Shown in pieces: positions 1 through 7,940 of a DNA stretch of 64,000 nucleotides (positions are counted from its first letter, which is position 1; the number at the start of each line of letters is the position of its first letter). The stretch is from Lachnospiraceae bacterium (lineage in GTDB: Bacteria; Bacillota; Clostridia; Lachnospirales; Lachnospiraceae). The notes under the pieces are model-generated. The model was not told the origin of the DNA, made no database searches, and saw only the letters and a program-made list of their open reading frames with translations. The stretch covers positions 1-64,000 of the forward strand of contig JAFXQK010000027.1 in the NCBI GenBank assembly GCA_017527205.1. The letters are read 5' to 3'. The translations under genes and the position numbers were made by a program.

Positions 1-66
1 GATGGCCTTTCCTTCGAGCTTCCCGCAAGAAGCGTGGTACTCCTTGAGATTACTCTGAAGAAATAA
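1..66 (+). CDS. C-terminal fragment of a cut-off gene, possibly a glycoside hydrolase
   Basis: An open frame enters from the window edge and ends at a TAA after 21 codons; the last residues read ELPARSVVLLEITLKK. A proline followed by R-S-V and a hydrophobic strand is a common ending of the C-terminal beta-domain of GH30/GH39/GH51-type glycoside hydrolases. That is only a resemblance over a few residues. A strong terminator follows at 129-176, which supports this being a genuine gene end. Function is a guess. Confidence 0.4.
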   Translation, partial: DGLSFELPARSVVLLEITLKK

Positions 67-128
67 GTTCGTAAATGAAAGTTTTGCAAGATAGAACATG
101 TCATGACGGAATCGTCTATTGACCGAAG

Positions 129-176
129 CACCTGTCATCCATTATAGTAATACTTGTGGATGACAGGTGTTTTTTG
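129..176 (+). terminator. Rho-independent terminator of the upstream gene
   Basis: Perfect 12-bp inverted repeat CACCTGTCATCC (129-140) and GGATGACAGGTG (158-169) followed by a run of T. It lies between the first stop codon and the hydrolase gene, so the hydrolase cannot start at the ATG at 156 inside the hairpin. Confidence 0.9.
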
Positions 177-272
177 TTTGGAATCCCATGGATCAAGAGT
201 TGTCAGGAGATTAGAAGTACGTGGCACGTCTTGCCGTGTCTTCTTGGAAATTTTGTACCGGAGGAGGAAAAG

Positions 273-1448
273 ATGAAGGATTATCAGGCGTTAATGGATC
301 AGGTATTGCGGCGCGAGGTGGATGCGGGAAATCTGCCAGGTGCAAGTGCATTGGTGCTGCATAACGGAAAAGAGATTTATTATGGAGCCTTTGGCATGGC
401 GGACAAGGAGCAGGCGCGTCCTATGGCGCGGGATACCATCATCCGCCTGTTTTCGATGACAAAGCCCGTGACGGCCGTCTCCGTGATGATTTTGGCTGAG
501 CGGGGCCTGATTGACCTGCATGACCCTATAGCTTATTATCTTCCCGAATTTTGGAATACAAAGGTTTGGCAGGATGGAGAAGAGGTTGCGCCAAAGCGCC
601 CCATTACCATCTGGGATCTTTTGAACATGACCTCTGGCATTCCCTATCCTGATGAGGGACACGAGCCTGGCAGGCGCATGGCAAAGCTGTTTGGGGAGCT
701 GGTAGATCGTCGCCTTCACGGAGAGACGGTTACGACCAGAGACTATGCAAAAGAAATCGCGAAGATCCCAACCTGTTTTCAGCCCGGAGAGAAGTGGATG
801 TACGGACTGTCTGCGGATATTTTAGGTGCCATGGTCGAGGCGGTATCCGGGATGCGATTTGGCGATTTTTTGAAAAAAGAGATTTTCGAGCCATTGGACA
901 TGAAGGACACTGGCTTCTTTGTGCCCGAGGCGAAGAAGGATCGCTTTGCGCAGATCTATCTCTATGATCAAAAGCAGGGAAAGATTGCCCCCTCCCTGGA
1001 TTGCCATCTTGCCGTGTATTATGGGGAAGACGTTGCATTTGAATCTGGCGGGGCGGGATTGGTTTCGACCTTGGATGATTACGCGCATTTCGCACAGATG
1101 ATGATTCAGGGAGGCGTTTACAACGGGAAGCGCATTCTTGGAAGCAGAACCGTCGCATTTATGCAAAAGGATGCCTTGACGCAGGCACAGAAGGATGATT
1201 TTTACTGGAATGCGCCGGATGGCTTTGGCTATGGGTGTCTGATGAGAACGCTCCTAGATCCCGTCACGGAAGGCGTGTTTGGAAATGCGGGCGTCTTTGG
1301 ATGGGATGGCTGGACAGGCAATTTTGTCGTGATGGATCCCAGGGATCAGCTGGTATTTTTGTATTTTGTACAGCGGGGAGATTTCGGAAACGTGAATGTT
1401 GTGAGAAGGCTGCGCGCCGTGACCATGGGAGCATTGGATGAGATATAG
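273..1448 (+). CDS. Serine beta-lactamase family hydrolase (class C / esterase-like)
   Basis: A 391-residue member of the beta-lactamase/transpeptidase-like serine hydrolases (Pfam Beta-lactamase, COG1680), which include class C enzymes, D-aminopeptidases and EstB-type esterases. Visible motifs are S-M-T-K at about residues 61-64 (nucleophile serine and general-base lysine), Y-G-L-S at about 177-180 (the Y-x-N/S motif) and a W-D-G-W-T-G segment near 344-349 where the KTG/HTG box falls. I see no signal peptide, so a cytoplasmic esterase or peptidase is more likely than a secreted resistance enzyme. The start at 273 follows a GGAGGAGG ribosome site; longer frames run back into the terminator. 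Monocistronic between two terminators. Substrate unknown. Confidence 0.85.
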   Translation: MKDYQALMDQVLRREVDAGNLPGASALVLHNGKEIYYGAFGMADKEQARPMARDTIIRLFSMTKPVTAVSVMILAERGLIDLHDPIAYYLPEFWNTKVWQDGEEVAPKRPITIWDLLNMTSGIPYPDEGHEPGRRMAKLFGELVDRRLHGETVTTRDYAKEIAKIPTCFQPGEKWMYGLSADILGAMVEAVSGMRFGDFLKKEIFEPLDMKDTGFFVPEAKKDRFAQIYLYDQKQGKIAPSLDCHLAVYYGEDVAFESGGAGLVSTLDDYAHFAQMMIQGGVYNGKRILGSRTVAFMQKDALTQAQKDDFYWNAPDGFGYGCLMRTLLDPVTEGVFGNAGVFGWDGWTGNFVVMDPRDQLVFLYFVQRGDFGNVNVVRRLRAVTMGALDEI

Positions 1449-1449
1449 A

Positions 1450-1498
1450 CAAAAAATATGACAATCATGCATGCCGGGCGGTAGCATCCTTGTCATAT
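1450..1498 (-). terminator. Terminator of the minus-strand small gene
   Basis: Inverted repeat ATATGACAA (1456-1464) and TTGTCATAT (1490-1498). Read on the minus strand the stem is followed by six T, so it fits as the terminator of the membrane peptide gene at 1559-1678. Confidence 0.65.
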
Positions 1499-1517
1499 CA
1501 TTACAAGGGATTTTGTG

Positions 1518-1560
1518 AGGATGGATTCAAGCATTTGACGTGCGACAATCCATCCTTTTT
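1518..1560 (+). terminator. Terminator of the beta-lactamase-like gene
   Basis: Perfect 10-bp stem AGGATGGATT (1518-1527) and AATCCATCCT (1547-1556) followed by five T on the plus strand. It overlaps the last codon of the convergent small gene, so the two terminators are interleaved. Confidence 0.8.
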
Positions 1561-1678
1561 AATCATCAGCTTCGTCCTGATCTGCCGCGATGGCACTGAC
1601 GACGGAGCTTACCACGGAAATGACAACCGCAAAAATAATGATCAACAGTCCTGCTCCAAGAAGAAATATCGTTTCCAT
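1559..1678 (-). CDS. Small single-span membrane protein, 39 residues
   Basis: The reading starts METIFLLGAG, continues with a strongly hydrophobic stretch of about 25 residues (L, I, V, F, A, S) and ends in an acidic tail DQDEADD. This is the pattern of a one-pass membrane peptide with a short charged end. Support comes from context: a GGAG ribosome site (TTAGGAGAAT) a few bases before the ATG, a promoter with TTGATT and TATGAT boxes upstream at 1797-1824, and a terminator on the same strand downstream. I do not recognise the family. It is divergent from the LuxR-type regulator, which may control it. A toxin-like or regulatory membrane peptide is possible but not shown. Confidence 0.7.
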   Translation of the reverse strand: METIFLLGAGLLIIIFAVVISVVSSVVSAIAADQDEADD

Positions 1679-1731
1679 AAGGGGATTCTCCTAACTTTTT
1701 AACAGTTCATAAGTGCTTTTTCATAGTTTTT

Positions 1732-1759
1732 GATCAAAACCACTCACAAGGTTTTGATC
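1732..1759. other. Perfect 10-bp inverted repeat in the divergent intergenic region
   Basis: GATCAAAACC and GGTTTTGATC separated by 8 nt. It lies in the untranslated leader of the minus-strand peptide gene, upstream of the LuxR-type gene. It could be a dyad operator for a regulator or an mRNA hairpin; no T-run follows on either strand, so a terminator is less likely. Confidence 0.6.
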
Positions 1760-1796
1760 AGGACCTTATTGTTTCGTAAGCAGTTTTTCCTTCTAC

Positions 1797-1824
1797 ATCA
1801 TACCATACTTCCAATAAAAATCAA
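1797..1824 (-). promoter_or_regulatory. Promoter of the small membrane peptide gene
   Basis: Minus-strand TTGATT and TATGAT boxes with a 16-bp spacer, about 120 nt upstream of the ATG at 1678. Confidence 0.6.
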
Positions 1825-1861
1825 GAATTAGAATGGTTCCCTGGCAAAATTTATGAGAATG

Positions 1862-1890
1862 TTGAATCCGTGGAGAATTTTTGCTAGAAT
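1862..1890 (+). promoter_or_regulatory. Sigma-A promoter of the LuxR-type regulator
   Basis: TTGAAT and TAGAAT boxes with a 17-bp spacer. The predicted transcript start near 1897 rules out the upstream in-frame ATG at 1853 and fixes the gene start at 1940. Confidence 0.75.
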
Positions 1891-1939
1891 AAAAACGGTG
1901 GGTTTTTGGCAAAATCAAGCATTTGCGTGGGGAAAATGC

Positions 1940-4399
1940 ATGGAACAATTTTACTTTTCAGAGGAATTAATGAATAAGCTTGAGCACATTTTAGATTGCT
2001 CGCTTTCCGTTTTGGAGGCGCCTGCGGGGTATGGAAAAACCACGGCCGTCCATCGGATTTTAGACGGCAGGAAGGAGCCTGTTTACTGGTATACTGCCGT
2101 GGAAAGCATTCCCGACAGTAGCTTTCGATGGTTCATTCGCCAGATCAATCTGGTGGATGAAATCACGGCGGGAAAGCTTCAGGATTTGGGGTATCTCAAC
2201 CGAAGCAATGCGGAGCAGGCGGCAAAAATTTTGATGGAGCTCAAGGTGGACGAGCCGCTCACTTTAGTGTTCGATAATTTCCAGTTTGCACAGGCCAATT
2301 GGCAGCCACAGGTTTTGGACAGCCTGGCAAAGCGCCGTCAGGATGGCCTTCGTACCATTTTTATTTCCCAGAATTTTGGACGCCATCGAAGCGTTTTGTC
2401 CTCCCTGGAGGGCTCCATCTGCTATTTCCGTGGGCGTGACCTTATGCTGAATGAGCGGGACGTGGATGCCTTTGCGAAGCAGATGGGCGCGGATGTGAGC
2501 AGGGAAAAAATCAGGGAGATCTGTAAAAAGACGGATGGCTGGGCGGCGGCCGTTGCCCTGTGCTTGGAAAGTGATCTGCAAAATCGGCCGCAGGAGGGGA
2601 TTCAGGATATTGAGGATCTCTTGTTTTCTCTGTTTTGGAAGCGTTTGTCGGAGGGCACGCAGGAGCTCTTGCTTCGACTTTGCCTTTTTGACAAACTATC
2701 AGAAACGATTGTGGAGGAGCTGTTGCCGCCTGAGGACTTCCAGCGGGATGAACTTCGGCAATTAATCCATAGGGTTCCCCTCATTCGTTATCAGGAGGCG
2801 CGCAGAGAGCTCTATCCCCATGAGATTATGCTGCGATTCCTGCGGAATCGTCTCGCACAGACGGACGAGGATTTTCGCAGGGAGGTATATCGAAACGCCG
2901 GCAGGGTTTACCAGAAAAATGGTATGAACCGCGCGGCAGTCAACTGCTTTTTTCATGCGGATGATGATGAGAGCATCCTTTCCTGCAAGCTGGTATGCCT
3001 CATCACGGAGAGCTTTGATGGCATTTCTTACGCAGAACTGGCGGAAACGGTGCTGCGCCGCTGCCCAAGGGACATTCAAAAGAAGTATCCCCTGTCGCTG
3101 CTTAGGTTGTGTTATGGTTTATATGCCGGATGTAAATTCCAGGAGTTTGAAGTGCAGATGAAGCGAGTCCATGCACTGCTGGAGGAATTGGATGAACCTC
3201 AAATCCTTGGCGAATGGTATCTCGTGGATGCCTTTACGGACTTCCCGGATCTGGAAAAGATGGAGAAACGATATATCAAGGCAGAGGAATTATTGGAACG
3301 ACCCTCTGAGCTGTTTACAAAGGAGGAGCCATTCCTGTTTGGCTGCACCTCCATGTGGTATCTGCTATATTCCAAGCCGGGAACGATGCTGGAGACGGCA
3401 GACGTCATGGACAGAGTGATGAAGCGGTACAACCGACTGACCAATGATCATGCAGCCGGCGCTGCAGAGATCTATCGCGGCGAGGCCTATTCCGTTCAGG
3501 GCAGGTTCGAGGAATCCGACATTCAGGCCTACACGGCAGCATTTCTTGCGGAGCAGGCCGGCAATGCACCGGCGGCCTATGGTGCGGCGCTTCTTTTGGG
3601 CATCAATGCGATTTACCGCTCCGACATGCTGGGATTGCAAAAGGCCATTGATTATTTGGAGAATAAGGCACAGGGCTTTCGGTTTTTGCAGGGGAAAATG
3701 CTAAATACTTATATGGTGGAGACCGTTCGAGGATATCTTTTGGGACTCATGATGGAGACGGGGCGTTCCGCCCTTTGGACACAGGGAGAAGCAGACCAGC
3801 TGTCCGACCTGACCTTTACCACCTTTATGATTAAGACCTGTCGCATCACGGATCTTTTGCTCAAGAAGGAATACGTCAAGGCGATCGCGTCCGTGGAAGC
3901 CTCCCTGGGGTTGGACGAGAGACTGATTTCTACCTCAACGCGCAACTTTATGTATTGCGGTCTTGCCCTTTGTTATCTGGCGATCGGAAGGGTGATCAAG
4001 GCGTCCGAATACCTGGATCAATCCCTGACGATTGCAGGGCAGGATCACAACTATACCTTCATCGCATGCTTTCGGAAGTATTTTCAGGTGCTGTTTCTCA
4101 TGCCACAGATCGCAACGAAGCATGCGAAGACCATCCGCGAGATTAAGGCGCTAAAGATCAATTATAATCGGGCGGATGAAAGCCATATCTTTGCCATGCT
4201 GGATGAGCGGACGGAGGATGAGGAGGAGCTGACCGAGCGCGAGCGCGAAGTGGCCAGCCTGGCGGCGAAGGGTCTGCACAACAAGGAGATCGCGAAGCGT
4301 CTGAATATCTCCGAGAATACGGTAAAGCATCACCTGAAGATTGCATTCCAAAAAATGAATATTGATCGGCGCAGCAAGCTTGTGGACATGCTCAGATAA
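1940..4399 (+). CDS. MalT-like LuxR-family (LAL) transcriptional regulator
   Basis: An 819-residue protein with the large ATP-binding LuxR architecture. A P-loop APAGYGKTT lies at about residues 27-35, a STAND-type ATPase region follows, then a long helical, TPR-like middle (about 330-730) and a C-terminal LuxR helix-turn-helix (about 755-819) opening with LTEREREVASLAAKG and containing NKEIAKRLNISENTVKHH. Family knowledge: such proteins bind an inducer through the helical region, oligomerise with ATP and activate promoters. The ATG at 1940 has GGGGA 7 nt upstream and lies below a clear promoter. It is divergent from the 39-residue peptide gene, which makes that gene a possible target. Inducer unknown. 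Confidence 0.88.
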   Translation: MEQFYFSEELMNKLEHILDCSLSVLEAPAGYGKTTAVHRILDGRKEPVYWYTAVESIPDSSFRWFIRQINLVDEITAGKLQDLGYLNRSNAEQAAKILMELKVDEPLTLVFDNFQFAQANWQPQVLDSLAKRRQDGLRTIFISQNFGRHRSVLSSLEGSICYFRGRDLMLNERDVDAFAKQMGADVSREKIREICKKTDGWAAAVALCLESDLQNRPQEGIQDIEDLLFSLFWKRLSEGTQELLLRLCLFDKLSETIVEELLPPEDFQRDELRQLIHRVPLIRYQEARRELYPHEIMLRFLRNRLAQTDEDFRREVYRNAGRVYQKNGMNRAAVNCFFHADDDESILSCKLVCLITESFDGISYAELAETVLRRCPRDIQKKYPLSLLRLCYGLYAGCKFQEFEVQMKRVHALLEELDEPQILGEWYLVDAFTDFPDLEKMEKRYIKAEELLERPSELFTKEEPFLFGCTSMWYLLYSKPGTMLETADVMDRVMKRYNRLTNDHAAGAAEIYRGEAYSVQGRFEESDIQAYTAAFLAEQAGNAPAAYGAALLLGINAIYRSDMLGLQKAIDYLENKAQGFRFLQGKMLNTYMVETVRGYLLGLMMETGRSALWTQGEADQLSDLTFTTFMIKTCRITDLLLKKEYVKAIASVEASLGLDERLISTSTRNFMYCGLALCYLAIGRVIKASEYLDQSLTIAGQDHNYTFIACFRKYFQVLFLMPQIATKHAKTIREIKALKINYNRADESHIFAMLDERTEDEEELTEREREVASLAAKGLHNKEIAKRLNISENTVKHHLKIAFQKMNIDRRSKLVDMLR

Positions 4400-4550
4400 C
4401 AGAATATCGTTTTAGATGAGGCTCTTTGGCATAATGCCGGAGGGCCTTTTCTGTTGCATGTATCTCCGAAGACAGGCGTTTTTCCGCACGGTAGGTGCAC
4501 CTCAGACACTTGTAATCGCACTTGGTGCAGGCTTTGGCGTCTGGAAGCAA
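4392..4550 (-). CDS. Doubtful cysteine-rich small ORF, 52 codons
   Basis: An open minus-strand frame of 52 codons with the tight metal-site-like pattern C-T-K-C-D-Y-K-C-L-R-C near residues 8-18 and a basic, helical tail. It begins with TTG, lacks a convincing ribosome site, follows directly after an in-frame TGA and contains the terminator of the LuxR gene in its coding sequence. It could be a real zinc- or iron-binding miniprotein, the 3' remnant of a decayed gene, or chance. Low confidence. Confidence 0.25.
   Translation of the reverse strand: MLPDAKACTKCDYKCLRCTYRAEKRLSSEIHATEKALRHYAKEPHLKRYSVI
4420..4450 (+). terminator. Terminator of the LuxR-type gene
   Basis: A 12-bp stem with three G-U pairs from GGCTCTTTGGCA to the matching arm ending in GGGCC at 4446, then TTTT. 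It starts 20 nt after the stop codon. Confidence 0.7.
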
Positions 4551-4633
4551 TCAACCTGATGGTGGGGTACGGCAACGATAATCCCGGCAAAAAGAGCCTG
4601 GCATGAAGCAGATGACACGGGACGACGGAAACG

Positions 4634-4651
4634 GGTGGTAAAAAAACCACC
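4634..4651. other. Short perfect hairpin in the 4451-4791 intergenic region
   Basis: GGTGGT (4634-4639) and ACCACC (4646-4651) around an A-tract. A TATGAT box at 4695-4700 lies downstream and may be the -10 of the DUF2442-like gene, but no good -35 is visible. The 340-bp region otherwise shows only the doubtful minus-strand cysteine ORF. Confidence 0.4.
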
Positions 4652-4791
4652 AAAAACTACCCATTAGTAGGATGTGCAAAGAGGAAACTTGTTGTATGAT
4701 ACTTACGGAAAGACAAGGAACGGAAAGAAAAGAATAAGAAAAGGGTAAGAAAAGGAGAAGGAAGGTAAGGATACGGAAAGGAGGGCGCAGT

Positions 4792-5037
4792 ATGGAAAAA
4801 GTATTGAATAAGGTGACGCCGCTTCCGGGGTTCCTTCTTGTCCTGCAGTTCCTCAATGGCAGCATTGCCGTGGTAAACATGGCCCAGAGGGTCGGTACGG
4901 TGCGATTTGCCAAATTGCTGGATACGGATTTTTTTGCCACGGCGAAGGCGTATGGTGATCGGATCATTTGGTCAGATGGAAAGAACCGATTAGATGCATC
5001 CTGTGACGAGATCTTGGACATCATGATGATGGACTGA
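4792..5037 (+). CDS. DUF2442-like protein
   Basis: An 81-residue protein resembling the DUF2442 family: an N-terminal strand of the type V-x-P-L-x-x-F-x-L-x-V-x-F-x-N-G, a middle region with D-T-D-F-F, and I-I-W-S-D-G-K-N-R-L-D at about residues 58-68 in place of the usual I-x-W-P-x-G-x-D-x-x-P. DUF2442 proteins are small, often next to toxin-antitoxin-like genes, and have no agreed biochemical role. The ATG follows AAGGAGGGCGCAGT, a strong ribosome site. It sits 94 nt before the acyl-CoA-ligase-like gene and is probably co-transcribed. No DUF4160 partner, often seen with this family, is present. Confidence 0.65.
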   Translation: MEKVLNKVTPLPGFLLVLQFLNGSIAVVNMAQRVGTVRFAKLLDTDFFATAKAYGDRIIWSDGKNRLDASCDEILDIMMMD

Positions 5038-5057
5038 AAGAGGGGACAACGAAGCAC

Positions 5058-5115
5058 TTATGGGAGCCGGGGAGAAGGAATGATAGAGCGCATTATGGGA
5101 ACCAGGGGGAAGGAA
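5058..5115 (+). repeat. Imperfect 35-bp tandem duplication
   Basis: The segment beginning TTATGGGA and ending GAAGGAA occurs at 5058-5080 and 5093-5115 with a few differences, directly before the ribosome site of the ligase-like gene. It looks like a local slippage duplication. Confidence 0.6.
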
Positions 5116-5131
5116 CAAACGGAGGGGAAAT

Positions 5132-6184
5132 ATGAAGGCAATGCATTATCAGAATTTCGTAAATAAGATGGATGACGTTTTTCAGACCTATGCAGAAAAA
5201 ACGGCCATTGTGGATTATGTTTCGGAGGAAATCGTAAATAGGTACTCCTATGAGGCGTTATTTGAATATACGATGCGTATAAAAATGGCGCTTGCGCGGC
5301 AAAACGTCATTACGAAGGAGAGAGTGGCCGTTTTGACAAAAACTTCCGCACATAGTGCGATGCTTCTTTTGGCACTTTCCTATTTGGGCTACGTCGCAGT
5401 GCTGCTTGACGTATCACTTTCCTTGGAGGAGCGCAGCCGCATTCTGAAAGAGACGAAGCCTTCCGCCATCATAACGACGGAGAAGCTTCTTCCTTTGCCG
5501 GAGGACGAGCTTTGGTCCTCGCACCCGGTTTTTTGTCTCCAGGGAGCAGAGGGGATCATGCTTCAGAATCCTGATCATAAGGCATGCGAAAAATCGAAGT
5601 CTTTTGGGGACGAGGACGTTCTTGCCATGCTCTATGCGCCTGAGAACAATGCAGACGTGCAACGCGCCGAGGTTACTTGTCAGAACATAGCATTTTATGC
5701 CGGTTTCAGTGCCCAATATGCAGAATATGATGCAAGGGCAAGGTTTCTGCACCTTTTGCCGCAGACGCAGGTCGCTGGATATACCATGCTGTTTATCAAT
5801 TTTTTGCAGGGCTCAGAGATGGCATTTGTGCCTGAAATGAGTGCCGAAGGACTTTCGATGGGACTTCGCGCATATGAGCCGACGCACCTGGTCATGCTCC
5901 CTAAGGTGTATGAGACCATTCGTCATAAGATCGAAACCGAAATTGAGAATCGCCCCAAGAGTGCGCAGCTCCTGTTTCATTCCTGCAAGGCATTGTCTTC
6001 AACGGTTCGAAGGGTTACGGGACATGGCATGAAGCATCTGATGAGACCCTTCTATGCGTCGGCGTTTGGCAGAAACATTCAAGTGATCGGTTGCGAGGCA
6101 TATGCCTGTCCCGTCGAGACCGTTCGTTTTTTCCGGGATCTGGGCATTGGGTTTCTGAACCTGCAGAGTACGACAAGTCGCTAG
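5132..6184 (+). CDS. Truncated AMP-binding (acyl-CoA ligase-like) protein lacking the P-loop
   Basis: A 350-residue protein that matches the N-terminal part of ANL-superfamily long-chain acyl-CoA ligases: residues about 15-120 resemble the opening domain (YAEKTAIV, S-Y-E-A-L, ALSYLGYVAVLLD), and about 205-290 match the region with HLLP and the loop before the adenylate site. Full enzymes are over 500 residues. Two hallmarks are missing: the Y-T-S-G-T-T-G-x-P-K-G loop is replaced by a degenerate segment at about 167-181, and the protein ends at G-F-L-N-L-Q where the Y-G-x-T-E motif should begin. The whole C-terminal lid is absent. It cannot be an ordinary ligase; it is either a decayed gene with an intact frame or a repurposed binding protein. 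A good ribosome site (GGAGGGGAAAT) precedes the ATG. Confidence 0.7.
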   Translation: MKAMHYQNFVNKMDDVFQTYAEKTAIVDYVSEEIVNRYSYEALFEYTMRIKMALARQNVITKERVAVLTKTSAHSAMLLLALSYLGYVAVLLDVSLSLEERSRILKETKPSAIITTEKLLPLPEDELWSSHPVFCLQGAEGIMLQNPDHKACEKSKSFGDEDVLAMLYAPENNADVQRAEVTCQNIAFYAGFSAQYAEYDARARFLHLLPQTQVAGYTMLFINFLQGSEMAFVPEMSAEGLSMGLRAYEPTHLVMLPKVYETIRHKIETEIENRPKSAQLLFHSCKALSSTVRRVTGHGMKHLMRPFYASAFGRNIQVIGCEAYACPVETVRFFRDLGIGFLNLQSTTSR

Positions 6185-6255
6185 AGCGTTTCATAAGGGT
6201 AAGATGCCTGGGTCAAAGGGGAGTTATGAGGGGGCCGTGAGGGGGCACATACAAG

Positions 6256-6293
6256 AAAGGGAAGCATTGAAAATATCAGTGCTTCCCTTTTTT
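6256..6293 (+). terminator. Terminator after the ligase-like gene
   Basis: 11-bp stem AAAGGGAAGCA and TGCTTCCCTTT (6280-6290) with a T-run. It separates this unit from the Tad operon. Confidence 0.85.
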
Positions 6294-6400
6294 GACATGT
6301 CGTAAAGCCGCGTATTTCCTGCTTTTTTTCGATTTTTCGTTCCCGTATGTCAGGCGGTTTTCGTCAAATGGACGAAAAAGAACGAATTGCGGAAATCGTA

Positions 6401-6429
6401 TTGACAGTCGTCTTGTTTTGGTGTAAAGT
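6401..6429 (+). promoter_or_regulatory. Sigma-A promoter of the Tad pilus operon
   Basis: Consensus TTGACA, 17-bp spacer, TAAAGT. The predicted start near 6436 gives an untranslated leader of about 235 nt before the first Tad gene. No other clear promoter was seen in the next 11 kb. Confidence 0.8.
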
Positions 6430-6435
6430 GCAATT

Positions 6436-6671
6436 ACCTTGAAGGGGTAAGCATTCTTCAAGTTCTAAGTTCTGGCTTTTCAGCCAACGATCCCAATGTT
6501 TTTTATGGGTACTTAGGCGTGTTTTTTGCGCCCAAAATTTGGACCATTCGAGAAATGGCGCCGTTTTTCGGATGTGTTTTAGGAAGTCGCGGACAGGAAA
6601 ATTTTATCGGTTTGAGAGACGGAATTTAGAAAGGATCAGGCCAAAAACGGAAGGAGGAATGAAGAAAGGGA
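6436..6671 (+). promoter_or_regulatory. Long structured leader of the Tad operon
   Basis: About 235 nt of untranslated RNA. Visible pairings include CTTGAAG/CTTCAAG near 6438-6460, GGCT/AGCC near 6476-6487 and GGCG/GCGCC around a T-tract near 6518-6532. The last could form an intrinsic-terminator-like stem. I compared it by eye with c-di-GMP class I and II riboswitches and do not see their conserved cores. An unknown RNA element or a protein-binding leader is possible. Confidence 0.4.
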
Positions 6672-7826
6672 ATGAGGGAAGAGAAAGCGCCTCGTGAGGA
6701 TAAGGCAGAAGCGAAGGGACAGCTGACGGAGCTGGTACAGGATTATTTGACGCAAAAGCAGGCCATTTTAATGCAGGTAAAAAAGGGTAGCCTGAGTAGG
6801 GAGGAGTTTCTGGAGGAAGTGCGCGGGCATATAGCGCATTATTATCCTTCGCCTGCCAGGCAACAGGAAAAGCTTCTTCAGAGCTTTGAACAATATGTGT
6901 TTGGATACTCGATTCTTTCGCCACTAATCGATGATCCGGACATCTCAGACATTCGCGTGGTGGCACATGACAATATCCGCGTAAAGAAACTCGGCGCGCG
7001 GATGGACGCAAAGCTTAAGTTTTCTTCTGAAAAGGAGTATCGCACGTTTATTGATTACGTGGCGACCAAGAACCAGGTGAACGTGTCCAACGTCAATGCC
7101 ATTCAAAGGTTTACGGACAATGACAGTCATCCCGATTTTATTCTGCGTTTTACGGTTTCCATGCCGCTAGTCAATACCTATGATCAGCCCTACCTCTGTA
7201 TTCGTAAGGTTCCGAAGGATTTTCCCATGCTAAAAAAGCTGATGGAGAGGGAGATGTTGGATCTAAAGACGGCAGAAATGCTCGCGCTTCGGTTCCGCAG
7301 CGGCTCCACCTTGATCTGCGGAGGAAATTCTTCGGGAAAGACAACGCTGTTGAATGCCTTGAAGGAGACGCTTCCTGACAATATGGCTGTTCTGGTGACG
7401 CAGCAGGCAGATGAGCTGACCACCATGTATCATCCAGACATGATGTTTTTGCATTCCTTGCCTGGGGCAGGAGAAAGCCAGGTGAATTATGACCTGAAGG
7501 ACATTAGTATTGCCGGACTGACCATGGACGTGGATTTCTTTATTATCGGCGAGGTAAAGGGTGAGGAGGCGCTGTATCTCTTAAATGCCGCCTATACGGG
7601 GCAGCTCTGCGCGGCAACCATTCATGCGCCGTCCGCAGATAAGGCCTTGGAAAAGCTGGTGGACTATTGTCTGTACGAAAGTAAGTACAACAGGGACGAA
7701 CTAATGAAAATGATGGATTGCTTCCAGACGGTTGTATTCATGGAGCATTATAAGGTGAAGCAGGTGTTTGCCTGTACCGGCTGGGACAGAGCGACAAGGG
7801 ACTTGAAATACGAAAGCCTGCTATGA
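6672..7826 (+). CDS. Tad pilus assembly ATPase, CpaF/TadA type
   Basis: A 384-residue secretion ATPase of the CpaF/TadA/VirB11 group that would power Flp pilus assembly at the inner face of the membrane. The N-terminal domain (about 60-200) carries the typical DPDISDIRV stretch. The P-loop GGNSSGKTT is at about residues 217-225, followed by an Asp-box with DFFIIGEVKGEEAL near 285 and the His-box AATIHAPS near 312. Family members often carry a longer N-terminal extension, so this is a compact version. The ATG has AAAGGG and a more distant AGGAGG upstream. First gene of the operon; the platform proteins follow. Confidence 0.92.
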   Translation: MREEKAPREDKAEAKGQLTELVQDYLTQKQAILMQVKKGSLSREEFLEEVRGHIAHYYPSPARQQEKLLQSFEQYVFGYSILSPLIDDPDISDIRVVAHDNIRVKKLGARMDAKLKFSSEKEYRTFIDYVATKNQVNVSNVNAIQRFTDNDSHPDFILRFTVSMPLVNTYDQPYLCIRKVPKDFPMLKKLMEREMLDLKTAEMLALRFRSGSTLICGGNSSGKTTLLNALKETLPDNMAVLVTQQADELTTMYHPDMMFLHSLPGAGESQVNYDLKDISIAGLTMDVDFFIIGEVKGEEALYLLNAAYTGQLCAATIHAPSADKALEKLVDYCLYESKYNRDELMKMMDCFQTVVFMEHYKVKQVFACTGWDRATRDLKYESLL

Positions 7827-7940
7827 TCGCAGAAAAGCCGAGGAAGCCTGGGGTAAACGCTGTCCACGGGATAGCACGGGAAACGCAAGGTTTTGCTCAA
7901 AGGCATGCGGGAGGACGTGGAAACGCGGGGAAGGAGAGAA

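Noticed and set aside
156..272. Upstream start for the beta-lactamase-like gene
   Set aside because: It begins inside the terminator hairpin at 129-176; the start at 273 has the ribosome site.
1853..1939. Upstream start for the LuxR-type gene
   Set aside because: This stretch contains the promoter boxes at 1862-1890 and has no ribosome site.
6436..6671. c-di-GMP riboswitch upstream of the Tad operon
   Set aside because: I could not find the conserved aptamer cores of class I or class II by eye.
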